DNA of 48,373 nt, from contig LSYV01000018.1 of the NCBI GenBank assembly GCA_001584585.1, positions 77,005-125,377 on the forward strand, written 5' to 3'. Source of the DNA: Gonium pectorale. Its lineage: Eukaryota > Chlorophyta > Chlorophyceae > Chlamydomonadales > Volvocaceae. Below the pieces are notes generated by a model. The model had not been told where the DNA came from. It did not search any database and was given only the letters and a program-made list of their open reading frames with translations. The position numbers were made by a program, and so were the translations under genes. Every line of letters begins with the position of its first letter. Position 1 is the first letter of the stretch. Below are positions 23,506 to 35,457 of the stretch, piece after piece.

Positions 23506-25033
23506 TTCGGAATCCATGCTCCTCAGCTATGAGCTCAAGCAAGAAGACGATGCTAGCAAGGAGCAAACTGAAGTGGCTATGAGGCGAGGTGCGTGGGACT
23601 GTTCACTAGACTCCAACTTGAAGGCTGTAAGCTACACTGCATCACGCACGGCGCTTTCTTGGTCCGCTACAGAAACAAGGCGTCAAGACGAAAGAGGGAG
23701 TAGCTGAGCAAGACCTTGCGCTGCTCCAACACGCATAGTTACGATGTCAAAACCATCATGTCAAAGATGAAGGCCGAAACGCGTTGCATTTCAACACAAT
23801 CCCGTACGACCATGAGAAGCTCTCTTTCATCGTGTCTTGTCTGCCCTGCCCCAGTCCAGTGATCGCTGAGAAGAGAGTTAGGAATGAGCGCGAACGCTCG
23901 TGGGGCGGGACCGGTATGGGCAGAAACGTGGGCAGAGTGCAGGACCAGTGTGTAGTAAGCACTCTGCAGGGTTCAGGACCGGTAAGGTTGCCGAGGGCCT
24001 GTCAAGAACGTCGCAGTGGCCCATGGGCCTTCACCTCCGGTCTTGCCTCCGGTCTTCACTCAACTTTGGTGTTAGGTCGGCGCATAGGTTTGCGCAAGAA
24101 CTGCGGCGCTTGAACGCTCTGATGGGGTCACACACGGGCCATCCCCGAGGTGGTCGTCGTCGGTGCGCATCCGCACGGGGCCCCGGGCTGACTGAGCACG
24201 CGACCTCATGATCCCCGTCAGTGCGTTCCGACTTCTTTGCATGCGGTCGGGCGTTCCCGCGAATGGAGCGCGCGTGTGCGTGTGCGGCACGTGGGGGGCC
24301 CGGTGTTCCCCCTGGTTGGCCGCTGCTGGGACCGGACGTGGCGCTGCCAGGTGCACAGGGCCATGCGCCCGTTGGCCCGTGGCGTGGAGAGTGCGGGTGG
24401 GCAACCTGGGCGCCGCGGGGATAGGGTGATCCAGCCGTGTGCCCGCATGGCCGCGGAGGAACAGTCCCTCCGCCCCCCGGGTGGGCCTCATTCGAGCCAG
24501 GGCATGGACGAGCGTCTGAGCCATCTGCCTGTCAAGCGTCCAACCTAGTCTGCTCCGTGATCTCGGAACCAAAAGATGGGGCGGGACAAACAGTGGGGCA
24601 CGCAGTGGGGTAGGCAACCACAACTGCGCTCCATGTGCTGCTAACCTTGTGCTGCTAACCTTGCAAAGCCCAGTGACCTCGCCGTAACCTCCGTCCGCCG
24701 GGCTCCATGTTGGACAGAGCAAACGACATAAATAAAACATGACGAGATGCAGCAAGAACCAGAAGATCCCAGCACATGCAAAGCAGTCAGCGCCTTTCCG
24801 CGTGCCGTGCAAAGCGCATATGGCCGTTCCCTCGTCAGGCAGGGCTGCCTCGTAGACTGCCGACTAGGATGCATGCTTGCTAGCTCACGCCTTGTTGCAT
24901 CTGCTGCTATGTTTCGAGCGCGCCGTTTGCATTCTCAACAACACACACATCCGTTCCCTCTCTTCGCACTCTTCCGTACAGCGTCACAGCACTCAGCGGA
25001 GATGGAATCCGGTCAGCCTTCGCAGTGCTTACG
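23506..25033. other. 1.5-kb spacer with a very GC-rich island
   Basis: It contains the upstream region of the F-box gene and the 3' UTR of the TTLL gene (both minus strand). Positions ~24110-24550 are clearly more GC-rich than the flanks and open in several frames on both strands, but no protein family is recognisable. A 14-bp direct repeat (GTGCTGCTAACCTT, two copies) lies at about 24636-24664. Confidence 0.5.
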
Positions 25034-28000
25034 TTAAGCCTGCGTGGCCGCTGCGGGTGCAGCGCCCGGCACCTCGGCCGCCGCATCCTGGTACTCCCGC
25101 GAGCTGCGGCACCAGTCTCGCAACGCCTGGTCCGCACGGGTCCAGGGCAGCGGCCGCAACAAGCCAAGGCTCGCTGCCCCCTCAGCCGTGGCGGACGCGG
25201 CGGGGTGCGGCAGCAGGTGCAACAGTGGTATGAAGCCGCCGCGCCGGCTGAGCTCCTCCCGGGCGTAGGAGGGGGTGGATCGGTCAAGCGCCGGCCCGCN
25301 GCACGAGACGCCAGCGGAAGCGCAAGCGAGGCCGAGGCGACGGCAGGNNNNNNNNNNNNNNNNNNNNNNNNNNNNNNNNNNNNNNNNNNNNNNNNNNNNN
25401 NNNNNNNNNNNNNNNNNNNNNNNNNNNNNNNNNNNNNNNNNNNNNNNNNNNNNNNNNNNNNNNNNNNNNNNNNNNGTCGCAGCGCCCGGCCGCTGCACGA
25501 AGACGCCAGCGGAAGCGCAAGCGAGGCCGTAGGCGACGGCAGAGGTGGCGGCAGCGGAANCGGGAGCACACCGTTACGAGTTGCAGAGAAGAATGGACCC
25601 AAGCAGCAGGATGGGCAGAGGCCCTTCGCTGAAATTCCACGGACAACGCAGTGCAAGATGTAAGCGGGCTTCGGGTTTCCTTGCAAGTACATGCCGCCGC
25701 TCTACCTGGCCCTTGCTTGCTGTAGGCCGGGACGGAAAGGCATGAGCGCAAGGCTGCCCTGTGCGAGTGCTCCCGACCTCCTATGACGCCCCGGCTTCGG
25801 CGACAGGTCGCGCGGGGCCTCACCCGTGGATCCCTCCTCGAACCGCTCCGGCCCCAAGCCAAGCAGCGCCACCATGTCCCGCGTGACGGGCCACTTCTGG
25901 CTGTGGATCAGGGCAGCGACCCGCGGGTCTTCATGTTGCACCTGCAGGCGGGACATGCAAAGTCGTGAACGTCGGGTAACACGACGCCCCTGCAATGCAG
26001 GCGCGTTCTCCATCTGTTGAGAGGCTACACAAAGACCACGCGAGAGGCCACAGAGACTGCTCGCGTGAGAGCACCCGGGGGCAGTCTATAGTGGATTGGG
26101 TGCGGTTGGTCGGCCAGCGCCCCGCCTTTGACGCATCTACATATCCTGGAGCGAGAGCCGCTTTGGCACCGGCATACAGATGGGCTCCTAGCGCATGCCG
26201 TATGACCACATGGTTAAGTGTGGGAAATTATGGGACCCAGGCTTGACGAGCGCTCTGGCATCAGAGCCCAGCGAGCGTCGAGGCAGCATCGGAGGGCAAC
26301 CCCAGAGGCTCTGGAAGCGCATCACACCAAGGCACCTGCCTTCATGGACGGAGTTGCGTTGACTTCGAGCAGCCAGGGCCTGCGTTTGGGTAGCACACGC
26401 ATGGGCAACGGGTGCGGCGGCAGCACGCAAGCTGTTGTGTAATGTGCATACAGAGCACGGCTGCATGAGCCAGGTCAGCTGTGCGCCGCCCTGAACCTAG
26501 CAGGCAACCAGCTGAGCCACCGCCAGACCTGCAACCGGACGCAGCCCAGGTCGGGTGTTGAAAGCGAGAGCCGCCGCAGGTCCGACATACCACACCCCAC
26601 CAGGTGGAGTCCGACAGTCCTGGTAAGCTGGTAAGCAGGCCCCTCTGGGATGGGAGGGACGTCGCCTCCCTCTCTGCTGCTTTCCAACGTCCGTCACCCC
26701 ATCACCGCAACACGCATCGGCACCTCGTGTGCACACTCAGCATCCACTACCCATGGCCACACCGGCTTTGACGGGTACCTTTAACATCTGTAACATCTCC
26801 GCGCCGTCTCACTGCATACGAGGACTGCACGCGCCGACCCCGCGCCTGCGACACCGTGTCTGCAATCCCTCACAGGTCACAACACATCCCCAGCCCGCAT
26901 CCCGTGTCCAGCGGGAACTGGGTATTAAAAATCAACAATGGAGCAATCACCCAGAGTCAGGGACACCCCACTTGAACGCGGTCGAAGCACACGGTCCCGC
27001 GCCCGGGCATCGACGGAGGCCGGTCACCGGATACGGGATGCCCGCCCGCGACAGCCGCCGCCAATGCTCAATCGCGTTGCAAGTCTGATGCTTACCGCTA
27101 TCCACGGCGAGCTCTCCCCTCACCTGAACTGCGAATCAATCAGGAAGTCCAGCCCGAAGAACTGGAAGCACGAGTGGCGCGGGGGCCGCACCGACGACAT
27201 GACCTCGGCGCAGCGAGGCAGCGCGGCGGCGAAGGCGGCCGCGGAGGCGCGGCACATGCCCTGCCACAGCTGTCTTGGGTGAGGGGCAAGGCAGTGCAAT
27301 GCACAGCAGGGAACGCCGGAGCGCAGTTGGCGAGATGCAGCCAAGGACCGGCAAACCGCTGCCCGTGGCTCGGTCAAGCCGGCGGAGGATGAGAGTGCGC
27401 TGTGCGTTTGCTGTCGCGCCATACAGTGCATCAAGCATTGTCACAGGGCCCATGATGGAAAGGGCCCACCAGTCCGGGCGCAGTGGTGCATTGCCGCTGG
27501 CAGTCACTTTAGGGGTTCAGCGACGCGCCCACAACGTGCGTATGCTCACCTTGCTGAAGGCCCCCTCTCCCACGTGCTCCGCAAGCTGCGCTAGGCTCCA
27601 CACGTCTCCGTTCTCGTTCTGGGCGTAGTTGGTCACGTGGCCGGGCGCGGGACCCGCAGCCTCGCCGTCGCCGTCGCCGTCGCCCGACAGCTGCTCCGCG
27701 TCGTAACTGCCGCGAGTGAGGGGCGGCACATAACGACAAGCGATACACCACCTCAACCTCCCGGCTTGTTGCCTTGCCCCGCAACCTCATATCACATGTC
27801 CCATGACGCGCACTGTCACAACCGCGCTCTTTCCTGTGCCCTTTTAAGATGCCACACTCCCCGACGTGAGCCCTGCAAGTCCTGTGTTGTCCCTCCACGA
27901 TGCCAGGCGACGTATCCCTGTGGCTTGCTGGCCGCGGCTGCACGTTCGGTACCGCCACCATGACCACCACCGCCACCGCCACCATCCCCCCCGCACCCCC

Positions 28001-31000
28001 CCGCCCCACCTCAGCCGCCGCACACCTGTGTGAGCTGAACAGCACCAGCCCCCGGCTGTGCATATAGATGCGGAACGGCGCCACGTCGGGCACCAGCACC
28101 CACACCCGCACACCGAACTTGCGCCCGTCTGCGGGACCCGGATCAGGGACCAAGTCGCACTGTTGTGGCGGTGTCTGTGATGGAGGCGCATCAAGCGTCA
28201 GGCGGTCAGACGCCTCCAGCGGCGCCCCGCTTGTGTCCCCATTCTGGTTGATTGGGACTTCATGGGATTCGGCAACAGCGCCATGCCGTTGGAGCGCCAG
28301 GCCGGTGCGCATCAGGCGGGACACGCAGTAGTTGAGCCTTGCAGCACGGCGCTCACCGATAAGCAGCGGGTCCCGGATGTACTGCTGGGCCAGGTACCAG
28401 CGGTACAGCCGTACTCCAGGCGGCAAGTCGGGCCGGGAGACGGTCTCGAAGCAGGCCGTGAAGGCCTCAGCCGTGCGGACGAGCCGCAGCCCGGTGCCGC
28501 GCTGCGGGAGGGGCGGGGGCAGAAGATCACCAATGGGGGAGATCAGCCATGTAGCTATGAGGTGGTCATCCCGCGGTGGCGCGCTGGGTGGCGCGAGGTG
28601 TGGCGGGACCAGGTCTGAGAGGCGTACGGGGCACAACAGGGGGAGAGGGGGCAGCGCGTGGTGGCGCTCGGGGCCTGGTGAGGAGTGCGCAAATCGCACC
28701 GTATTGAAATAGATCGTGGACTGAGCAGGGCGTCAGGCAGGGGAGGGCTAGAGGGTGCCATGCTGTGCGGAGGGGCTTGCAGCGCAACGGGCGACGGCGA
28801 CAGGAGTCACCAGGCACGCACGTGGCGGTGGGGGAGAGGGAGGCTGTCCCCGCGCGATATCCGCCGCCCTGCCATGCGTTCCCGTCACATGACTGCGGTT
28901 CGGTCGACGCGTTACGGTGCGGGGGAATCGCGGGGGAACGGGAATAGACGCGCAGCGGGCAGCGTAGGGGTGGCGGCCGAGAGCATTACGGTAAAGACCA
29001 CATGCACTGCATCCCCACGTTGGGTGGAGGAGAGTGGACCAAAGGAACCTTCCAGCCCCGCGAATGATCCACCCCCCCCCCCACACACACACCCGGTCGC
29101 ACGCAATCACGCACGCGTCCCGGTCACCTGCTTGTTGTTCTTCAGCATCCACAGCCCCGTGTCGAGCCCCGGGTTCGTCGCCACCCAGCGGCCCCACTCG
29201 TCCAGCTCGTCCGGCAGTTTGAAGGACCTGCAGCTCGCATCCCAGGGGTGGGGCGAGCGTTCCTCGTGGGCACGGAAGCACAAAGCACAGGGCTCAACAT
29301 TCGGTGCAGCAGGCGAGGCGCGCACACGCATAATGATTCCCGAAGCAGCCGGACACAGCAGAGGCGGAGGCCTCTGCCAAGATGCGTGTCAGGAGCCACC
29401 TGTTGGCCATCCCACACGAGCTCTACCGCGGGCACGCCGAGCTTGCATGCGCATAGGTGGGCAGAGGCGCGCCGCATCAGCGTCTGCTAATGCTCGCACG
29501 GCCAGATCCGAGCCACATGCCCACAGGCAGGGCAGAGGGTAGAGGCGTGACATGTGGGGTCAGAGGCGCTCGGGCGCTGGTGTCGGTCCTCACGCACGGC
29601 CAGAGCCGAGCGGCGACCCCATGGTGGCTGCCCATCCACCTTGGCACGATGCCCCAGGCAGCCTCCCCAAACATGTCCCGGAGGCTCCGCACAAGCGTTG
29701 TCTTGCGACTGACCTGCACAGCGGCAGCAGCAGCAGCAGGAAGGCGGCGGATTAGGAATGCCTCTGAGCACTGTGCTGCTCGGAGCAAGTGCTCCGAGCA
29801 GGACAGGCGGTCGCCAGGGCATCCAAGTACAAGCGCCTGCGTAGCATTCCTTTCCAGCCCCCGAGCCGCTTCACCAGGATCTCCCCCAGCAGCCGATGGC
29901 CAGAGGCTGCGCCTCCAACCAGGCGCCGGTAAGTGCTATGGGTGCCCAGCACTTGCGAGGTGCGCTTTGCCCCTTTTCAGTGCTCACATTCCCCTTATCA
30001 GTCCACGCACTACCAGCACCGTCAGCCCCGGCGCGACGACCAGCAGGCGGCGTGACCCTAACCCAACGCCTTTATGCCTACCTAGCAACAGGGGCACTTT
30101 GTCCTCTGGCTACCGCCCATACTGCCGTACATGCAGACATGCCACTGCCAGCCACCCACCGCTAGCAGTCCCGGCACGATGGCCAGCATCTGGTGGGGCC
30201 GCAGGAGGTCCGCCGCCAGGGCAGCCTTGGCCGTGACACTCCATAGCAGGTCCCATGCGTCCATGTGCATGTAGCCGTACACACCTGTGGACGTACGGCA
30301 GCAAGGTTCGGCAAGGCAACACTGTGTGGCAAGTTACGGAGCCGATGGAAACCGGGTAGAGGACAGGCGAGCTGGAGTGTCGCTTCCCCAGCTGAAGGAC
30401 GGAGCTGGGGGGCTACCCTCTGTGCACCACCGCCGCGCCAAGAGGACCTCCCATGCGCCGCCTTGGTACCTGTTTCACGAAGTGCCTGGACCGGATCAAG
30501 CGGGGGGACTCACCGTCGTCTCGCTTGGCGCCCGTGGCGGCGTCCTTTTTGGGCGGCCCGCCCGCTCGTACGCCACCCGCCGCCACTAGCGCCCGTTCGA
30601 TCAGCTCCGCCGAACCCTCACTGCTGAAGGCCTACGGCCAAGAGGTTCCAGGATGCGGAGCGGGTGCGCGTTCGTAACTTGAGAGGTATGGAGCTAAAGG
30701 ATGGGGGTTGCACGGCCGGAAGGGAGCTAGGCAACAAGCTGTACCCAAAGCTATGTTAGAGAGGGACCGACAGTGCCACCCGAGACCCCCCTTTCAAGCT
30801 GCCCTAACAGGGGTGCGTGTGTTGGGGCCCGGTCGAGCCAAACGGGCCCCCTAGCTACCTGGTAGTCGATCCAAAAGCGAAAGCGCCGCCCTCGACCCAC
30901 GGTCCTCCCGTGCCTTGCACGTGAGGTGGAGGCACCGCCTGCGCTCGTGAAACGGACCAGCTGTATCAGGACGCTCAAACGTTCTTTTTAAGAGACCGCA

Positions 31001-31225
31001 CAACCGTTGTTGGGGCTGGTTGGACTAGTTGGAAGGCAGAGAAGGTGCGGAAGGCTTAAGGCTGCGACTATGCCCGACTGACCCGAGACCCCGCCCCTTG
31101 GTTCCGGCGGCGGCCTACGCACCGGACTGCCCGTCATCCTCGCCCCCGTCACCACCCCCGCCTCCGTTGCCACGAGCCCGCAGGATGGGGTGCTGTTTAT
31201 CCTTTTGGCGTTGGCGGCCCCTCAT
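25034..31225 (-). CDS. Tubulin-tyrosine-ligase-like (TTLL) protein, gap in the C-terminal region
   Basis: ATP-grasp ligase family that adds amino acids to tubulin, usually in cilia or microtubules. Eleven exons keep phase: 31123-31225, 30859-30938, 30514-30631, 30160-30284, 29640-29713, 29128-29227, 28026-28501, 27550-27706, 27124-27269, 26328-26379, 25824-25941 (516 aa). A final exon ends at the stop at 25034-25036. Family blocks appear in order: RRFRFWIDYQ, WDLLWSVTAK, SRKTTLVRSLRDM and VPRSFKLPDEL, LWMLKNNKQRGTGL (ATP-binding loop), YIRDPLLIGERR, KFGVRVWVLVPD with FRIYMHSRGLVLFSS, HVTNYAQNENGDVWSL, FFGLDFLIDS, and PWLLEVNATPS. About 75 extra residues separate PLLIGE from GRKFGVRVW, which are nearly adjacent in other TTLLs. 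The last exon (VALIHS-type helix already passed; FIPLLHLLPHP onward) has an undefined start because of 128 N. The donor of the 52-bp exon is a phase-based choice. Confidence 0.85.
25287..25542. repeat. ~61-bp repeat on both sides of the assembly gap
   Basis: 25287-25347 and 25481-25542 share nearly the same sequence, including GACGCCAGCGGAAGCGCAAG and GAGGCC(T)(A)GGCGACGGCAG. They differ by small indels and ambiguous bases at 25300 and 25560. A tandem array probably caused the gap. Confidence 0.85.
25348..25475. other. Assembly gap (128 N)
   Basis: An uninterrupted run of N. It falls where the last TTLL intron or exon must lie, so the join of that gene cannot be read here. Single N bases are also present at 25300 and 25560. 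Confidence 0.99.
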
Positions 31226-31711
31226 GCCCGGCACTAGCAACCGCCGACAGGAAGCGCTCAGCAGTACTCCGTGGATATCGCATGAATGTCGGTACGAAGA
31301 AGAGCAGGCTTGAGGCGAAGTAGTGGGGCAGGCGCACGGATTGCAGCGCGCTGCGGCGCCGACGTGTGCCTCCATATTAATTGATCGCAACGGATTACTA
31401 CATAATGGCCGTAACAGCTACCCTGAATGAAGCGAGGATAATCAGCCAACCGAACCGTACAAACCCTGACTGATGCCCCTGCCACGACTGCACAGGCACT
31501 GAGCTGTCTGTGGGCACAATGGCGCCTGAAATGATGTGCAGAGGTGTGGGCCCGCAACGGTGCCAGGCCAATGCTGGCTTCAACTGTGACAGCGTGCTCT
31601 CGACTCCAGTGCCGTTTATATGCACCCGGTTACGAGTGCCTCCAAATCCCCTTTTCACAAGCTTTGCGCGCGTAGACCTCTGCATCGGCGGACGGTGCTC
31701 AGCAGGCTGCA

Positions 31712-31754
31712 AGGTGCACGCGGTTGCTGCGTGTTGCTGCAGCCGCGTGCACCT
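31712..31754. repeat. Perfect 12-bp inverted repeat with 19-nt loop
   Basis: AGGTGCACGCGG (31712-31723) pairs exactly with CCGCGTGCACCT (31743-31754). The loop is made of TTGCTGC-like repeats. It sits ~490 bp upstream of the TTLL start codon. Confidence 0.9.
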
Positions 31755-32006
31755 CCACACCTCCCTTGCCGTTGCATGACATGACCCAGGAACGGAGAAC
31801 GTGGCTCGGTGAGGGGGTGTCTTAATGGGCATGAGGAATGGTTCCAGGCCAAAGGCCGGGCTTTCCTTGTCCGGTGGGAAGCACTGGCCCCCTACCAGCG
31901 GGAAAGCATCACTGTGACGCTCCCCCACGCCAGACCCGGCTGGGTCAAGTTGGTCTGGCTGCGCGCTGTCTTGGCTCGCCAGCATCATGGGGCCTTTGCT
32001 CAGAGA

Positions 32007-32033
32007 ATAAATAATAATAATAAATAAATAAAT
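32007..32033. repeat. AAT/AAAT microsatellite
   Basis: A run of AATAATAATAATAAAT units in otherwise GC-rich DNA; simple sequence. Confidence 0.9.
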
Positions 32034-32296
32034 GACCCAATTGACGGCACAAGTTCTGTCCCCAGTGTGTATAAGCAGAAGCTAATACAACAGTTACTGT
32101 CCTGCGCTCGTCCACCGCACCGGAATGCTGTTTCCACACGGAATCCGCTATGTTTCGTCAAACGACTTCACTCCTCATGCGTGTGAAGGTGCACTTGCCG
32201 CAGCCGAACTCACACGCGCAACAACTCCAGCAACCGCGACCCCCGGATAACTGCGCCATTCAGCTGCACTTCTATCTTTGTATCGTGCAGCTGTAA

Positions 32297-33258
32297 ATGA
32301 CAACCACCGTTTCAGTCGCGCGGCACGGTCGAACGACCTCGACTGGGACAACCAGCGAATTTGCGCTCCCTGTGCTCGCCGCCGCATCCACAAACTCTGG
32401 AGTCGTCACTCTAGACGGCCGCCTCTTTGAAGCGTCAGAGCAGCAGCGGCCCAAGCCGTTGGAAGGCGGAAAGCTACCGCAGCGAGCTTTGGTAAGGTGG
32501 TCGCGTTGGGCTTTGCCGTCGGGAAGTCTGTTACACGATTGCGGCTGAAGCGCGAGCGCCCGTGCGCGGTGTGACACGGCCAACAACCGTTGCGGCTTTC
32601 CGCATGCTGCGGTTTCTGAGCGATCGGAGGCGCATCTCGTCTGAATTATACGACCTTGTCGCACTCGCACATGCAGATGCGCCCGGCGCCGCTTGGTCGA
32701 GCGCACGGCGAGGCGAAGGTACCCCCGCTTACCCCCCCGCGGGTCAGCGGCGTGAGCCTCGCACCACTGCCGCTGCTGGAGCACCACTGCGAGCGAGTTG
32801 CAGCCGGAACGCTCTCCAAGCCACAGCTCCGCGCGGCTCCGAGCCACACATTGCTGCCGGCCGCGACGTTGGCCACCAGCAGCAACAGCACTGCCGTCGC
32901 AGCGTCGGGGCCGGCATCCGGGCCGCATCCCAGCCTCATCGCCGAGGGGCGGGGCATCACGCGGGGAAGAAACCCCGACCCCCGGGTTGTGGCTTACCAC
33001 GACATATACGGCGAGGATGAAGACACAGACAGCATGTGCGCGTCTCCGCCGCGGATACACCTGAGCAACATCACCGCCCGGGCCGACACGCACGGCGCGT
33101 TCGGGCCGCTCACGCCGTGCCCGCTCTCGCCCTCCATCCTCACGCTGTGCGGGCAGCCCGGCGTGGATGACCAGTTCCAGACGTACGGGGTGGACGAGCC
33201 GCTCGTGGACATGAGGGTATGCCAGTCGCCCAAGCTGCCGACGCTGCCACCTGTATAA
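32297..33258 (+). CDS. Unrecognised small protein, two-exon model
   Basis: Exons 32297-32491 and 32677-33258 join in phase 0 (TTG|GTAAGG donor, CATGCAG|ATG acceptor) and would encode 258 aa ending at TAA 33256-33258. I recognise no family. The second exon shows coding-like GC-rich codon use. It contains proline-directed motifs (PPLTPPR, FGPLTPCPLSPS), the acidic stretch GEDEDTDS and DQFQTYGVDEPLVDM, which reads like an intrinsically disordered regulatory protein. There are no membrane helices. Translation could instead start at the ATG that opens exon 2 (193 aa), or the GTATGC at 33219 could be a donor leading to further exons. A long antisense frame over the same region is rejected for lack of family motifs. 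Confidence 0.45.
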
Positions 33259-35457
33259 CAGCTGGCAGCAACGGACCATGTGTGGGGCCGCCGCCCATGC
33301 CCAGCAGTTTCTGGCACGTTCCAGACCCCAATGCCTCCTGTAGCTTATTACCGCCGAGCTGTGACATGAGCCTGGGACATGTGTGGAGGAGGGTCGATAC
33401 CATCCCCCCAAGTCCTTAGTGCGTGTCTGCCCGCTTTTCTCACGCACCGTGGCTGAGCGAGCGTCGATGTGCGGTCCCCTTGCCCTACATAGACAGAAGC
33501 GGAGTTGGAGCGACATTCTATGACCTGCCAAATGTATTGCGGTAGCTTATGTGGGTACTGTATCGGGGCGGAAGGACATGGAATGGTGGTATCGCCTTGG
33601 CTTGCCCGGGTGTATGTTTGTCAAAGGCGGGCACATGGCAGGGGGCGTCTTTGGGATGTATGACGTGCTCTACGGATGGGTTGATATGGCTGCTTTGCTA
33701 AGTGGCAGCGGTTGTTCCGGGGATTCGTGGCGTTACCATCGCACGTAAAGAGTGCACCCGGCATAGTATGCCGGACTTCGTAAGGCCGTACCGCGCACTC
33801 TGGCGCACTCGGGCAGGAGGCGTGTAGGCATGGATTGCGGAACTTGGAACCCAACTGCTTCGATGCATTCCTCGTGTTCGTTGGAGTCGAGCCTTTGATT
33901 CATGCCAACTTTAGGTGTTGCGACACCGCTGACGAATGTGGCCATTGCGGCTTGGGGCGAGCAAATTTGTCTATTGATGAATATGATTGTGCAATGGTAT
34001 CGTCTCGCGCCGACCCATCGGCTGACCTCTCGGACAACGGATGTTGCCCACAAGCGTGTTTGCGAGGTTTTGCCGTTAGCTGTTGCGGCTTGGTCTGCTG
34101 GCAGGATCGTCGATTGTCGCGCAGTGACCTTCATGCATTGCTCTCTTGTACACGGGGCTGGTGGGCCGTGTGCGATTCTTCCTTTACGTACGTACGTCAT
34201 GTGCATCCTGGGGGCTGAGCGCATGTGTGTGCGCGCGCTATATCGTAACCAACACGGATGGCAAGCATACGTTATCGCGGGTATTGCATGTACGTGCGAT
34301 GGGAAAACTCGGAGTCCTGCTTCACTGTGACCTCCTTGGCCGTGATGTGGTGCTCAGATGGGAGTCGAATCGTTCGGCTCGCTTGTCATTGCGGTGCGGA
34401 CACGGATGCTGATGCTTTCTAATTCATGTCTTGCACTTGAGCCATTCTTCCGTGTCCGCGTACGGTAAGAGCCGTGTGCGTAAGCAGTGTTTGGCGTAAG
34501 GGTACGGCTGTCAGGTGAACCAGCATTGTCCGTATGTGTTTGTTTGGATGAGTGTGAGAGGCGCGCCGGTGCATTGATTTTCTTCCCCTAGGTGTTGCGC
34601 GGCAGGCGAAGGCCCGCCAACGAAGATCTGCTTACTCCTTACGTGCTGGCAGCGTGAGCTGTAGAAGTGTAATTGTGTTATCATGCTGAGTTCTACAGCC
34701 TCCAAACACTGAGCAGAACCTCATCAAAAATGATGATACGCGGACACATTCACGATGGGGCTTTCAGCTGAAAGGAGCTTACTCCAGCATGACCCAGGAG
34801 TGCAAGATAGAAGGGCGGCAATACGGCCTACGGGTGACGGCAGGGGAGACGTGGGGATGTCTCCCCTGGGTGACGGCATGTTGCGGCGCACTCAAGCGGT
34901 AAGTGGGGCGTCCATCCTGGCCAGTGTGTTGCAGTTCGGCCCCAAAACAGGACAGCTGTAGTTATGATAAAGACCAGAGGGTTCCGTTACAAAAAAGAGA
35001 AACGTTTGTAAGCAAAGAATGACCGATATGGGGGGGGGGATGAGACAGCCTCGGTAAGCATGCGTCAAGCACAGCGTGCCTAACTTTCCTGGCTGGGCAG
35101 CACGTTGGAGGGCGCGCGGATGTGGCCATGGGGCCGTGGCGTGGAGGGGTTTGGTTCCATCGTACGCCGTGTCGCTGTTGCTTTGTTGGCGTGAAGCGCA
35201 CAGTGCCCCAAGGACCTAGTAAATACGTTGCGAGCTCAGAAGAAAAAGACTTTCACGACCAGCCGGTCAAAGCTACGGCCTTCTTCGCAAGGTCTCTCAC
35301 AGTCCAGACAGAGTAGCTGCACCTTATCAATTGCGTAAATAGGACCATCAGTCCTTTTGGGAGGTGTTGTTGTGACTGTCTTTTTCTAGTTTAGTTTGAC
35401 TAGTGACTAGAGCATTCTTTGCTAGCGAGTGCATAGGAGCAGGTCTCGGCTAGGACA
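33259..35457. other. 2.2-kb T/G-rich spacer, no supported gene
   Basis: The plus strand is rich in T and G, with many stops in all frames, as in long algal 3' UTRs and spacers. A TGTAA at 34668-34672 could end the 32297-33258 transcript, though 1.4 kb from its stop. No RNA gene or mobile element was seen. Confidence 0.5.

Larger units (their letters stand above)
31226..32296. other. 1.07-kb divergent intergenic region
   Basis: It lies between the TTLL start (-) and the start of the small + strand gene at 32297. It holds the 12-bp hairpin at 31712-31754 and an AAT/AAAT microsatellite at 32007-32033. A 196-codon minus frame (31398-31988) lacks codon bias and known motifs. Confidence 0.55.

Noticed and set aside
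24072..24812. A 246-codon minus frame over the GC-rich island
   Set aside because: No family motif, no splice context; openness is explained by high GC content.
32272..33531. A 419-codon open frame on the minus strand
   Set aside because: It is antisense to the GC-rich coding frame at 32677-33258, has Arg/Cys/Trp-rich composition typical of shadow frames and no family motif.
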